NCBI GenBank assembly: GCA_023433945.1
Contig: JAEYTP010000142.1
Coordinates: 62,001-126,000, forward strand
DNA from: Bacillota bacterium
GTDB taxonomy: Bacteria > Bacillota > Clostridia > Acetivibrionales > DSM-1351
Direction: 5' to 3'
Length of the DNA: 64,000 nt
Shown here: positions 26,347 to 35,937 of the stretch, one piece after another
How positions within the stretch are numbered: position 1 is the stretch's first letter
Layout: each line of letters starts with the position of its first letter
Notes under the pieces: model-generated
The model's input: only the letters and a program-made list of their open reading frames with translations
Told to the model about the DNA's origin: nothing
Databases searched by the model: none
Position numbers and translations under genes: made by a program

Positions 26347-29300
26347 ATGTCAAATGTAAAAAGACTATTTGTTGTAAAAAAGCAGCCATATGATGTCGAG
26401 GCACAGGGGCTGTTTTCTGATCTGAAGGAAACCTTGGGGATATCAACACTTGAAAGTGTTACAATCGTAAACCGTTATGACATAGAGGGGATAGACGATG
26501 AGGTTTATGGAATGGCTCGTAATACCATTTTTTCTGAACCTCCTGTAGACTATGTGTTTGACGAAAGGTATAGCATTCCCGAAGGGGCACAAGCATTTGC
26601 AGTAGAATACTTACCCGGGCAATATGACCAGAGGGCAGACTCAGCAGCACAGTGCATTCAACTGCTTACTCAGGGTGAAAGACCATTGATAAGAGCTGCA
26701 AGAGTGATTATTCTCCAGGGAGAATTGAGCAACTCTGATGTTGAGGCTATCAAGAAGTTTTATATAAATCCGGTAGAGAGTCAAGAGGCTTCAATGCAAA
26801 AACCTTCCACTCTCATGATGGAAGTAGAGCAGCCTACTGATGTAGCTATCATTGATGGTTTTATTAGCATGAGCAAGGATGAACTATCAACACTGTTGAA
26901 GGAAATGGGCTTTGCAATGTCCTTTGATGACATTGTTTTCTGTCAGAATTATTTTGCCAACACCGAGAAGAGGGACCCTTCAGTAACAGAAATGAGAATG
27001 ATAGATACCTATTGGTCTGATCATTGCAGACATACAACCTTTCTTACTAGAATTGATAGTGTTGAATATGAGGATGGGAAATACGCAGAAGTTATCAAGG
27101 ATACCTTTAAAAGCTACAAGCAGGTAAGAGAGGATATATATAAAGGCCGCGACAAGGATATTTGCCTGATGGATGTTGCTACCATTGCAATGAAGGCACT
27201 TAAAAAACAAGGTAAGCTTGATGATCTTGATCTTTCAGATGAAATAAATGCATGTAGTATTGTAGTAAATGCAGATATAAATGGGAAGAACGAAGAATGG
27301 CTGGTAATGTTCAAAAATGAGACACATAACCACCCTACAGAGATTGAACCATTTGGTGGTGCTGCTACTTGCCTAGGTGGTGCAATCAGAGACCCATTGT
27401 CAGGCAGAGTATATGTATATCAGGCAATGCGAGTTACAGGAAGTGGTGATCCAAGAACAAAACTAGAGGATACTATTCCAGGCAAACTACCTCAAAAAAA
27501 GATTACTACTGGTGCTGCAGCTGGTTATAGCTCATATGGAAACCAGATAGGGCTTGCTACCGGTCAGGTTGCAGAAATATATCATGAAGGCTACGTTGCA
27601 AAGAGAATGGAAATCGGTGCTGTAATAGGTGCTGCTCCAAGAAAGAATGTTGTTAGAATGCAGCCACAGGCAGGCGACAAGATTATCCTTCTCGGGGGAA
27701 GAACAGGTCGTGATGGTTGCGGAGGTGCAACGGGCTCTTCAAAAGCACATACAGAGGAATCCTTGGTTTCTTGTGGTGCGGAAGTACAAAAGGGTAATGC
27801 ACCTACAGAGAGAAAAATTCAGAGATTATTCAGAAATCCTGATGTAAGCACTTTGATAAAGAGATGTAATGACTTTGGAGCGGGTGGAGTTTCCGTTGCT
27901 ATTGGGGAGCTTGCTGACGGACTCATCATTGACTTGGATGTTGTTCCAAAGAAGTATGAGGGCCTTGACGGAACCGAACTTGCCATATCCGAGTCACAGG
28001 AAAGAATGGCTGTAGTTGTGGATAGTGCCGATGTAGAAAAGTTCATTGCTTACTCAAACTCAGAAAACTTAGAGGCTGTGGTAGTCGCTGAGGTTACAGA
28101 AGAAGCAAGACTTAGAATGCTTTGGAGAGGCAACAAGATTGTTGACCTCAGCCGTGAGTTCCTTAATTCAAATGGTGCAACTCAGACAATTGATATAGCA
28201 ATAACTGCTCCTAATGAAAAATCATACTTTGATGTTAAGCAGGATATGTGCAACAGCATTAATAACATAGAAGAAAAATGGATAGAGAATTTACAGGATT
28301 TGAATAAATGCAGCCAAAAGGGATTGGTAGAACGCTTTGACAGCACAATTGGCGCAAACACCGTGCTTATGCCATTTGGTGGTAAGTATCAGCTCACACC
28401 TGCAGAGGGTATGGCAGCTAAATTGCCAGTGAAAGAGGGGGACACAAGTACAGGTACTCTTATGTCCTATGGCTATAACCCTGAAATCTCCTTGTGGAGT
28501 CCATTCCACGGAGCTGTATATGCTGTTGTAGAAGCAATAGCAAAGGTGGCTGCAATGGGTGGTGATTACAAGAAGGCAAGACTTACATTGCAGGAGTATT
28601 TTGAAAAGCCAGGTAAGGACAGTACCCGCTGGGGCAAGCCATTAGCTGCACTATTGGGAGCATATTATGCACAGATGAAGCTGGGAACTGCTGCAATTGG
28701 GGGCAAGGACAGTATGTCCGGAAGCTTTATGCAATTGGATGTTCCTCCAACATTGGTTTGTTTCGCTGTTGATACTGTAAATGTTAATAGTGTTGTATCA
28801 AACGAGTTTAAGGCTGCAGGTAGCAAGGCAGTTTTACTCAAGGTTTCAATGGACAATAATCTATTACCAGACTTTGATTGCCTCGATAAGGTTTACAATA
28901 AGGTACACAAGCTTGCTACAGACGGTAGCATTCTCTCTGCTAGCTCTGTAAGAGCAGGCGGAATAGCCGAGATCATAAGCAAGATGGCATTTGGTAATAT
29001 GATTGGCTTTGAATTTGCACAGGACGTTAGTACAAGTGAATTATTTGCACCACTTTATGGTTCAATCATAATAGAAGTGGCAGAGGATTTTGATTTAGCA
29101 AGCCTCGATGGAATTGATTATAAGGTATTGGGTACTACAACAGCTGAAGGAGCAATCAAGGCAGGTGGCACTGTACTCAGTCTTCAAATGCTCGCAGAGA
29201 AGTGGCAGCAGCCGCTAGAGAAGGTATTCCCAACTAAGGCAAAGAGCATTAAGAGTATACCTGCTAAGTATAGCTATGACAAGGATGTAGCAGCTTCAAG

Positions 29301-30201
29301 CTCAGCAGCAAATGCTGATAATACAACCGCAGTAAGAACAGCAAATGCAACAGCAAATCCAGCAGCAAATGTGACTGGTGCAAAAACCTCAAAGGGCATT
29401 GCTAAGCCAAGAATATTCATACCAGTATTCCCAGGGACAAACTGTGAATACGACACCAAGAAGGTTTTTGAGAATGCGGGTGGTATTGTTGAGACCTTGG
29501 TTATCAGAAATATGTCCCACAAGGATATAGAAGAATCAATAAAAGAGATGAAGAGGATTATCGACAATTCTCAGATAATAATGATACCGGGCGGATTTAG
29601 TGCCGGTGATGAGCCAGAGGGTTCAGGTAAGTTTATAGCAACAGCCTTCAGAAATCCCGTTGTGAGCGAAGCAGTAATGAACATGCTCAAGAATCGTGAT
29701 GGTTTGATGCTGGGTATATGCAACGGTTTCCAGGCACTTGTAAAGTTGGGCTTGCTACCTTATGGTGAAATCAGAGATATTGATGAGGGCTGTCCTACAC
29801 TTACCTTCAATACTATAGGACGACATCAGTCCTGCCTTGTTACTACAAAGATTGCATCAAACCTTTCACCATGGCTGTCAAAGGTAAATGTGGGTGATAT
29901 GCACAGTGTTGCAATCTCGCACGGTGAAGGCAGGTTTACAGCAAGTGACGAAGTACTCTCTGTGCTGGAGGCAAACGGGCAGATTGCAACACAGTACGTT
30001 GATCTAAACGGTATGCCGACATATGATATTGCTTACAATCCCAATGGTTCAGTAAATGCTATTGAAGGTATTACCAGCCCTGATGGCAGAATTCTTGGCA
30101 AGATGGGTCACTCCGAGAGAATTGGCACAAACCTGTATAGAAATGTGCCAGGTAATAGAGAGCAGAAGCTATTTGAAGCAGGCGTTGAGTACTTTAAGTA
30201 A
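26347..30201 (+). CDS. purL: Phosphoribosylformylglycinamidine synthase, single-chain PurL
   Basis: 1284 aa from ATG 26347 (GCGGGGG at 26331-26337). It converts FGAR, glutamine and ATP to FGAM in purine synthesis. The chain has an N-terminal PurS-like region, a linker, two AIR-synthase-like ATP domains (with TYWSDHCRHTTF, FKNETHNHPTEIEPFGGAAT and GGKDSMSGSF), and a C-terminal glutamine amidotransferase (PVFPGTNCEYD, the nucleophile Cys in LGICNGFQAL, and HGEGRF). All domains are fused as in E. coli PurL and many Clostridia. Between synthetase and amidotransferase lies an Ala/Asn/Thr-rich linker built of 12-bp repeats (29337-29372). The frame is open from 26269, but the upstream Met lacks a ribosome site. 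Confidence 0.95.
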   Translation: MSNVKRLFVVKKQPYDVEAQGLFSDLKETLGISTLESVTIVNRYDIEGIDDEVYGMARNTIFSEPPVDYVFDERYSIPEGAQAFAVEYLPGQYDQRADSAAQCIQLLTQGERPLIRAARVIILQGELSNSDVEAIKKFYINPVESQEASMQKPSTLMMEVEQPTDVAIIDGFISMSKDELSTLLKEMGFAMSFDDIVFCQNYFANTEKRDPSVTEMRMIDTYWSDHCRHTTFLTRIDSVEYEDGKYAEVIKDTFKSYKQVREDIYKGRDKDICLMDVATIAMKALKKQGKLDDLDLSDEINACSIVVNADINGKNEEWLVMFKNETHNHPTEIEPFGGAATCLGGAIRDPLSGRVYVYQAMRVTGSGDPRTKLEDTIPGKLPQKKITTGAAAGYSSYGNQIGLATGQVAEIYHEGYVAKRMEIGAVIGAAPRKNVVRMQPQAGDKIILLGGRTGRDGCGGATGSSKAHTEESLVSCGAEVQKGNAPTERKIQRLFRNPDVSTLIKRCNDFGAGGVSVAIGELADGLIIDLDVVPKKYEGLDGTELAISESQERMAVVVDSADVEKFIAYSNSENLEAVVVAEVTEEARLRMLWRGNKIVDLSREFLNSNGATQTIDIAITAPNEKSYFDVKQDMCNSINNIEEKWIENLQDLNKCSQKGLVERFDSTIGANTVLMPFGGKYQLTPAEGMAAKLPVKEGDTSTGTLMSYGYNPEISLWSPFHGAVYAVVEAIAKVAAMGGDYKKARLTLQEYFEKPGKDSTRWGKPLAALLGAYYAQMKLGTAAIGGKDSMSGSFMQLDVPPTLVCFAVDTVNVNSVVSNEFKAAGSKAVLLKVSMDNNLLPDFDCLDKVYNKVHKLATDGSILSASSVRAGGIAEIISKMAFGNMIGFEFAQDVSTSELFAPLYGSIIIEVAEDFDLASLDGIDYKVLGTTTAEGAIKAGGTVLSLQMLAEKWQQPLEKVFPTKAKSIKSIPAKYSYDKDVAASSSAANADNTTAVRTANATANPAANVTGAKTSKGIAKPRIFIPVFPGTNCEYDTKKVFENAGGIVETLVIRNMSHKDIEESIKEMKRIIDNSQIIMIPGGFSAGDEPEGSGKFIATAFRNPVVSEAVMNMLKNRDGLMLGICNGFQALVKLGLLPYGEIRDIDEGCPTLTFNTIGRHQSCLVTTKIASNLSPWLSKVNVGDMHSVAISHGEGRFTASDEVLSVLEANGQIATQYVDLNGMPTYDIAYNPNGSVNAIEGITSPDGRILGKMGHSERIGTNLYRNVPGNREQKLFEAGVEYFK
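29337..29372 (+). repeat. 12-bp in-frame repeats in the PurL interdomain linker
   Basis: Three adjacent 12-nt units encode TANA, TANP and AANV. The wider linker (about residues 981-1015) is almost only Ala, Ser, Asn and Thr, and has no counterpart in the conserved domains on either side. Confidence 0.8.
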
Positions 30202-30421
30202 TTATTGTATAGGACGCAGGATTACAAAATTATCAATTAGTGATATAATAGGCAATCATTAATTTACAAGAATAACAAGTAAGCAAATATAACAGTAAAC
30301 AAATATAGTAGTAATCAAATATAATGGTAATTAAATTTAATAGCAAAATAATGTAATAGTAATCAATACTATAAAGTAATCAAGTATAAAAGCAACCACA
30401 ATATAATAGTTATTCAACAAA

Positions 30422-30500
30422 AATGCCAGTTTAGAGCATCTTTATGTAAGTACCTAGTAAAGTACTACAGTAAAAGGTGCATAAGCTGGCATTGTTTTTT
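30422..30500 (+). terminator. Terminator of purL
   Basis: AATGCCAG (30422-30429) pairs with CTGGCATT (30486-30493); the pairing continues inward through GCATC/GGTGC and a second small hairpin with arms AGTAC/GTACT. T6 follows at 30495-30500. Confidence 0.88.
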
Positions 30501-30583
30501 CTGTAAAAATAGAAATGTATTAATAGAAATGTTTTTATATTATGGCGGCGGTTCCATAAAGGTAATAGGTAACATTTGAAGTT

Positions 30584-30612
30584 TTGACATAAAAAGGTAT
30601 AATAAGTATATT
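30584..30612 (+). promoter_or_regulatory. Sigma-A type promoter of the GH43-GH127 operon
   Basis: TTGACA at 30584-30589, 17-nt spacer, TATATT at 30607-30612. It is 54 nt before the GH43 start codon. I do not see a clear operator or cre-like site next to it. Confidence 0.75.
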
Positions 30613-30665
30613 ACAGCACCAAATTTTATCAAATAAAAGTTTATGGAAAGCTTAGGAGAATCAAA

Positions 30666-32177
30666 ATGATAGTAAATAATCCGATAATGTGGATTGATAT
30701 GCCCGACCCTGATTTGATAAGAGTGAGGGACACCTATTATATGGTTTCTACAACAATGTTTGTAATGCCGGGTGGACCAATATTAAAGTCGAAGGATCTA
30801 TATCATTGGGAGCTTGTCTCATATATCTTTAATACAATAGAAGATAATGAGATATATTGTCTTGAAAATGGTAAACACGCATATGGAAAGGGTCAATGGG
30901 CAACCAGCCTCAAGCATCACAATGGCAGGTTCTATGCTTGCTTTGTCTGCCATGACCTGCAAAGGACCTTTATATATTATACTGAGGATATTGAAAAAAG
31001 CGGTTGGGAGAGATATGTCATCAATGATGTGTTTCACGATATGTCCTTCTTATTTGATGATGACGGCAAAGCGTATCTCATTTATGGTAATGGCGACATT
31101 AGGATTGTTGAACTCAATGAGAATATATCAGGTATAAAAAAGGGTGGTATCAATCAACTGCTCTTTAGTACCCCAACTGAGGATATAGGCTTACGCTGTG
31201 AAGGCTGTAGGGCATATAAGCTAAATGGCTACTATTATCTTTTATTTATTGAATGGCCCAGAAACGGAAACGCAAGAAGGAGACAGGTTTGCTATCGTTC
31301 TATGAGTTTGCTTGGAGAATATGAGAGAAAAATTATTCTCGATGACGATATGGGTTATCAGAACAATGGTGTTGCACAGGGTGCACTTATTGATACTGTA
31401 GATGGAAAATGGTATACAATGCTGTTTCAGGACCATGGCGCTGTAGGCAGAATTCCTTATTTACTTCCTGCAATATGGGAGGATGGTTGGCCTGTAGTTG
31501 GAATAGATGGTAAAGTACCAAAAAGCTTTGAAGTCCCTTTTGAGGAGTACATAGCAAGTCCATTAATTATTAGTGATAGCTTCTGTCATGATGTAAATAT
31601 AATGGACAGTAGATGGGAGTGGAACCATAATCCAGATGATAGTTGCTGGTCTTTTACTGACAATCCAGGGTATTTGAGGCTTTATGCAAAGTATGCGGAT
31701 AAGCTTCTATCAGCAAGAAACACATTAACGCAAAGAACCAGTGGTCCTACTTGCGAGTTCATTGTCACATTATCTACACGTGGAATGAAACCAGGAGATT
31801 TTGCCGGGCTTGTAGCACTTCAAGGTAACTTTGGTGCAATTGGTGTGAAGGTACTTGACAAGGGTGAAAGAAAGCTCGTCAGCTCAAGAAGAATTGATGG
31901 GGGCGACCAAAAAGATTATATAGTTAATAACCTTAAAGAGGACAATATTCGTTTTAAAATAGCGTTTGACTTTATAGATAGCAAGGATATTGCGGCATTC
32001 TACTACTACGATACAGAAAAAGCAGTATGGGTGGAAGTTCAAGATAGGCTGAAAATGAAATATACCCTTGACTTGTTTATTGGTTATAGAGTGGGATTGT
32101 TCTGCTATTCTGATAAGGAAGATAGCGGATTTGCAGATTTTACAGATTTTCAATATCTACCTGGCATTGAGCTATAG
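30666..32177 (+). CDS. Glycoside hydrolase family 43 (beta-xylosidase/alpha-L-arabinofuranosidase type)
   Basis: 503 aa, no signal peptide, so cytoplasmic. The five-blade catalytic domain starts MWIDMPDPDLIRVRDTYYM (catalytic base Asp in the PDPD motif), and continues with SFLFDDDGKAYLIYGNG (pKa-modulating Asp) and CEGCRAYKLNGYYYLLF (proton-donor Glu). A C-terminal beta-sandwich from about residue 300, beginning LIISDSFCHDVNIMDSRWEWNHN, is the usual GH43 accessory domain of beta-xylosidases. Substrate is arabinose- or xylose-containing oligosaccharide. ATG 30666 follows GGAGAA. The neighbouring GH127 gene points to arabinan or arabinoxylan pieces. Confidence 0.9.
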   Translation: MIVNNPIMWIDMPDPDLIRVRDTYYMVSTTMFVMPGGPILKSKDLYHWELVSYIFNTIEDNEIYCLENGKHAYGKGQWATSLKHHNGRFYACFVCHDLQRTFIYYTEDIEKSGWERYVINDVFHDMSFLFDDDGKAYLIYGNGDIRIVELNENISGIKKGGINQLLFSTPTEDIGLRCEGCRAYKLNGYYYLLFIEWPRNGNARRRQVCYRSMSLLGEYERKIILDDDMGYQNNGVAQGALIDTVDGKWYTMLFQDHGAVGRIPYLLPAIWEDGWPVVGIDGKVPKSFEVPFEEYIASPLIISDSFCHDVNIMDSRWEWNHNPDDSCWSFTDNPGYLRLYAKYADKLLSARNTLTQRTSGPTCEFIVTLSTRGMKPGDFAGLVALQGNFGAIGVKVLDKGERKLVSSRRIDGGDQKDYIVNNLKEDNIRFKIAFDFIDSKDIAAFYYYDTEKAVWVEVQDRLKMKYTLDLFIGYRVGLFCYSDKEDSGFADFTDFQYLPGIEL

Positions 32178-32290
32178 CTGTATGTACATTAAATGATAGT
32201 GTATAGCGAATTATGAGAAAACAGAGTAAGTTGAATATACTCATTTGAATATTAAAAGCATATATTTCATTAAATGATGGGAGCGATTAT

Positions 32291-34174
32291 ATGAGACAGA
32301 TAAAAGGAAAAGACACAGTTATAAAAGACCATGAGTTAAAGAGAAGAGAGCGTGAAAACAGAGAGTATTTGATGAGACTGACAAATGAAAATCTGCTTGT
32401 TAATTTTCAGCTTGAAGCAGGTCGCTACAAGGGCAGAGAACTCCATGAAAATGCTCATGGAGGCTGGGAGTCACCTGTATGTCAGCTTAGGGGACATTTC
32501 CTAGGCCATTGGCTATCTGCGGCTGCTATCCATTACGATAAAACAGGCGATATGGAGCTTAAATCCAAAGCGGATGCTATCATTGATGAATTACTTGAGT
32601 GTCAGAAGGATAATGGCGGTGAATGGGCAGGCCCAATCCCTGAAAAATACTTATATTGGATAGCAGAGGGCAAAGAAATTTGGGCTCCGCAGTACACAAT
32701 TCATAAATTATTTATGGGCTTGACGGACATGTACAAATACACAGGCAGTCAGAAGGCTTTGCAAATAGCGGATAGCTTTGCAGACTGGATATTAAATTGG
32801 AGCGGCAGATATTCCAGGGAAAAATTTGACGAAATACTGGATGTGGAAACTGGCGGTATGCTTGAGGCTTGGGCAGATTTACTGGAGTTTACAGGTAGCC
32901 CTAAATACAAGACTCTGTTGGAGCGTTACTATAGAAGTAGGTTGTTTAAGCCATTACTGGAGGGAAGTGATCCCCTAACTAATATGCACACAAATACAAC
33001 TATTCCTGAGATTCTAGGATGTGCGAGAGCTTATGAAGTGACTGGAGATAAAAACTGGTTGGATATTGTTGAAGCGTATTGGAAGTGTGCTGTAACGGAC
33101 AGGGGATATTTAGTTACTGGTGGGCAAACCTCTGGAGAAGTATGGATGCCAAAGAAGAAATTTAAGGCCCGATTGGGGGACAAGAACCAGGAGTTTTGTA
33201 CAGTATATAATATGATTCGACTGGCGGAGTTCCTTTTCAGGCAAACTGGAGACCCTGCTTACATGCAGTATATGGAGTATAATTTTCACAACGGAATAAT
33301 GGCGCAGTCATATTATCAGGAATATACTCTTAATGGCTATAAGCACGATTATCCTAAAAAAGGCTTGCTTACTTACTTCCTACCTATGAAGGCTGGACTT
33401 AGGAAGGAATGGGCGGGTGAAACGGACAGCTTCTTCTGCTGCCATGGTACTATGGTGCAGGCTAATGCCGCTTTAAACAGATGTACATATTATGAAAAGG
33501 ATAATAATGTGTATATATGTCAGTACTTTGATTCCTCTACCAGTATCAAAATAAATGACGAAACAATTTGCATTAATCAGGCCAGAGACAATATGAGTGG
33601 AAGCTTAATGGCATCCTCAAATACAGCTGGATATCAGGTAATAAATGATATGACGGCTTTCCATGAAAATATACCACAGTATAGAAAGCATGATATAACA
33701 ATATCCTTCTCAAGTTCAGGTAGCCACAGCTTTACTTTGGCTTTAAGAATTCCAGACTGGATTGTGAGTGAAGCTAGTATTTATATAAATGAGGCACTAC
33801 ACGGTAAGACCAGCAACAGCAGTGATTTCTATAGAATAACCCGCCAATGGACGAATGGAGACAGGGTTAGTATATTGCTTCCAATAGGAATTAAGTCTTT
33901 TACGCTGCCTGATGATATCAATACCGTTGCTTTTCGATATGGACCAGACGTACTCGCTGGTTTGTGTGAAACAGAAAAGGTGCTTATAACTGACAATACA
34001 GAGAATTCTTCTAATGATATTTCGGCTATGGTAGAGATGGAAAATGAGAGAGAGTGGGGTAGCTGGCGCTATTTCTTCAAGATAATAAACCATGGAGAAG
34101 TCATTCAGCTTAGAAGACTCAGAGATATTGGCTATGAGCCATATCAGATATATTTTAGTACAAGAGGGCTATAA
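32291..34174 (+). CDS. GH127-family glycosidase (beta-L-arabinofuranosidase-like, DUF1680)
   Basis: 627 aa, no signal peptide. Helical-barrel domain with the family's active-site pieces: GGQTSGEVWMP (acid/base Glu near 282), QEFCTVYNMIRLAEFLF (zinc Glu and Cys near 299-301) and SFFCCHGTMVQ (paired Cys near 381, the first acting as nucleophile in characterised GH127). Beta-sandwich regions follow. Characterised members remove beta-L-arabinofuranose; the family is broad, so the bond cut is inferred. It follows the GH43 gene by 113 nt in the same direction, a plausible co-transcribed pair for arabinose-containing plant glycans. Confidence 0.88.
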   Translation: MRQIKGKDTVIKDHELKRRERENREYLMRLTNENLLVNFQLEAGRYKGRELHENAHGGWESPVCQLRGHFLGHWLSAAAIHYDKTGDMELKSKADAIIDELLECQKDNGGEWAGPIPEKYLYWIAEGKEIWAPQYTIHKLFMGLTDMYKYTGSQKALQIADSFADWILNWSGRYSREKFDEILDVETGGMLEAWADLLEFTGSPKYKTLLERYYRSRLFKPLLEGSDPLTNMHTNTTIPEILGCARAYEVTGDKNWLDIVEAYWKCAVTDRGYLVTGGQTSGEVWMPKKKFKARLGDKNQEFCTVYNMIRLAEFLFRQTGDPAYMQYMEYNFHNGIMAQSYYQEYTLNGYKHDYPKKGLLTYFLPMKAGLRKEWAGETDSFFCCHGTMVQANAALNRCTYYEKDNNVYICQYFDSSTSIKINDETICINQARDNMSGSLMASSNTAGYQVINDMTAFHENIPQYRKHDITISFSSSGSHSFTLALRIPDWIVSEASIYINEALHGKTSNSSDFYRITRQWTNGDRVSILLPIGIKSFTLPDDINTVAFRYGPDVLAGLCETEKVLITDNTENSSNDISAMVEMENEREWGSWRYFFKIINHGEVIQLRRLRDIGYEPYQIYFSTRGL

Positions 34175-34254
34175 GCGCTTTAAAATGCGATATATAAAAT
34201 ATCATGCTTTGGAGAAAATAATCCCGATTATTATTTTAATAAAAGGTGAGCTAA

Positions 34255-35715
34255 TTGGGAGAAGAAAAAAGCAAGGGTCAACATTCAGATGTAAGAGGCG
34301 ATATAGAAAAAGATATTACAAGTAAAGATAGTACAAGTAAAGATAGTACAAGAAGCGATAGTACTCAAAAGCGTGATAAGTCTGGAATGACTGACATGAC
34401 CAAGGGTAATGCGTATAAACTGATTATATACTTTTCTATACCATTACTCATTGGTAACGTATTTCAGCAGCTTTATAATATGGTGGACAGTATAGTGGTT
34501 GGGAACTATATAGGTCCTGCAGCTTTAGCAGCTGTTGGGCTTGGTTTCCCAATCATTTTCCTTATGAGCTCATTTTTTATGGGAGTGGGTATTGGAACTA
34601 CAACTATGATTTCTCAGTACTATGGAGCAAAAGAGCAAGACAAGGTCAGACTGACTATAGGGACGATATATTCATCCATGCTTATTGCTATAATACCATT
34701 TACACTCTTGTGTATATTTATTACCGACCCGCTTATGAATATTATGAAGGTGCCACAAGATGCATATTCCATGGCTCGGATTTATATTATCATTGTGTTT
34801 GCAGGGTTAATAGGTAATTTCGGCTACAATATAAATGCTGGTATATTGCAAGGCTTAGGGGATAGCAAAACCTCTCTATTATTTCTCTCAGTTGCTATGG
34901 TAATTAATATCGTTCTGGATATTGTTTTTGTAGTATTTCTGAAAATAGGGGTAGCTGGTGTTGCCTTTGCCACAGTGATTGCACAGCTTTTTTCATGGGT
35001 ATTTGGCATTATATATATAAATAGAAGATATAAGGACATAAAAATCAAACCCTTTACTTATATATTTGACAAGAGTATATTCAAGCAGGCCATTAGGCTT
35101 GGAATTCCTTCGGGAGTTCAGCAAGCCTTGTATTCGGTAGGTGCGATTATACTTCAAGCACTTATAAATAGCTATGGTTCAAACTTTATAGCAGGCTATA
35201 ACGGTGCAAATAAGATAGATACCTTTGCATTTATGCCTATGGCGAGCTTTTCAGCTGCTGTAACAACCTATGTGGGACAGAATATTGGTGCTGGGAAAAT
35301 GGATAGAGTAAGGGCGGGGACGAGAGCTGGCTTGCTGCTCTCAATAGGTGCGTGCATTTTTATGGCTATTGTGGTGTTCCCATTTAGAGCTACACTTATG
35401 GGGCTTTTTAGCAGTGAACCGGAGGTTATAAATGCAGGGGTGGCATATCTAAATCAGGTGCTACCTTTCTTTTCACTATTAGCTGCTCTATTTATTTTAA
35501 ATGGCGTAATGAGGGGAGCAGGAGAGATGACCTTTCCAATGATATCTGCCTTTGTATCCTTGATAGTTATAAGGGTACCTGCTGCATATATATATGCTCA
35601 CCTATTCGGAGGGCACTATATGTTTTTCAGCTATGCAACAGGTTGGCTTATAGGGCTAATAATTACTGTTATCTATTACTTTAGCGGAAGATGGAAAAAC
35701 AAAATAATCATATAA
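34255..35715 (+). CDS. MATE family multidrug/cation antiporter with repetitive N-terminal tail
   Basis: 486 aa. Twelve membrane helices in two halves of the MATE (NorM/DinF) fold: PLLIGNVFQQLYNMVDSIVVG at the start of the first half and GIPSGVQQALYSVGAIILQAL at the start of the second. It exports drugs or cations in exchange for Na+ or H+. The start is TTG 34255 with AGGTGA 6 nt upstream. Before the first helix is a 45-residue Lys/Ser/Asp/Thr tail encoded by 15-bp repeats (34306-34365), unusual for the family. If translation starts at ATG 34387, this tail is absent, but that ATG lacks a good ribosome site. Confidence 0.9.
   Translation: MGEEKSKGQHSDVRGDIEKDITSKDSTSKDSTRSDSTQKRDKSGMTDMTKGNAYKLIIYFSIPLLIGNVFQQLYNMVDSIVVGNYIGPAALAAVGLGFPIIFLMSSFFMGVGIGTTTMISQYYGAKEQDKVRLTIGTIYSSMLIAIIPFTLLCIFITDPLMNIMKVPQDAYSMARIYIIIVFAGLIGNFGYNINAGILQGLGDSKTSLLFLSVAMVINIVLDIVFVVFLKIGVAGVAFATVIAQLFSWVFGIIYINRRYKDIKIKPFTYIFDKSIFKQAIRLGIPSGVQQALYSVGAIILQALINSYGSNFIAGYNGANKIDTFAFMPMASFSAAVTTYVGQNIGAGKMDRVRAGTRAGLLLSIGACIFMAIVVFPFRATLMGLFSSEPEVINAGVAYLNQVLPFFSLLAALFILNGVMRGAGEMTFPMISAFVSLIVIRVPAAYIYAHLFGGHYMFFSYATGWLIGLIITVIYYFSGRWKNKIII
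34306..34365 (+). repeat. Four 15-bp tandem units in the MATE N-terminus
   Basis: Units at 34306, 34321, 34336 and 34351. The two middle ones are identical (AGTAAAGATAGTACA) and the outer ones diverged. Read in frame they encode SKDST-like pentapeptides. Confidence 0.92.
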
Positions 35716-35831
35716 AGGATGTTAATACTACCTAGAAAGTGGTAAAATTAATCAGAGTTTTTCGTTGGGAGAACGAATAAGACCAAAGGTCAAGAATGAG
35801 GGTAACAAGTGAAGGCACAGTAATAGGAACA

Positions 35832-35936
35832 ATGATAACAAGTACTATGTTAAGAAGTACAATGTTAAGAAGTACAATAACACGAAGTACAATAACAATC
35901 AGTACAATAACAAGAAGCACAGTAATAAGGAGACAG
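35832..35936 (+). repeat. Seven 15-bp tandem units upstream of the M24 peptidase gene
   Basis: Seven consecutive 15-nt units resembling ATAACAAGAAGTACA. The last unit supplies the AAGGAGA ribosome site of the next gene. One frame is open across the whole array from ATG 35796 (AAAGG upstream) to TAG 35948, giving a 50-aa repeat peptide of the M/I-L/T-R-S-T type that overlaps the peptidase start by 11 nt. Whether it is translated is unknown. Confidence 0.9.
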
Positions 35937-35937
35937 G

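Larger units (their letters stand above)
30202..30665. other. Long intergenic region after purL
   Basis: 464 bp without a gene. 30270-30415 holds a degenerate AT-rich array of about nine units around AGTAATCAAATATAAT, 14-19 nt each. A strong hairpin terminator follows at 30422-30500 and the GH43 promoter at 30584-30612. Confidence 0.75.

Noticed and set aside
27629..27847. Small frames inside purL and other large genes on either strand
   Set aside because: They lie wholly in other frames of well-supported genes and lack ribosome sites and recognisable products.
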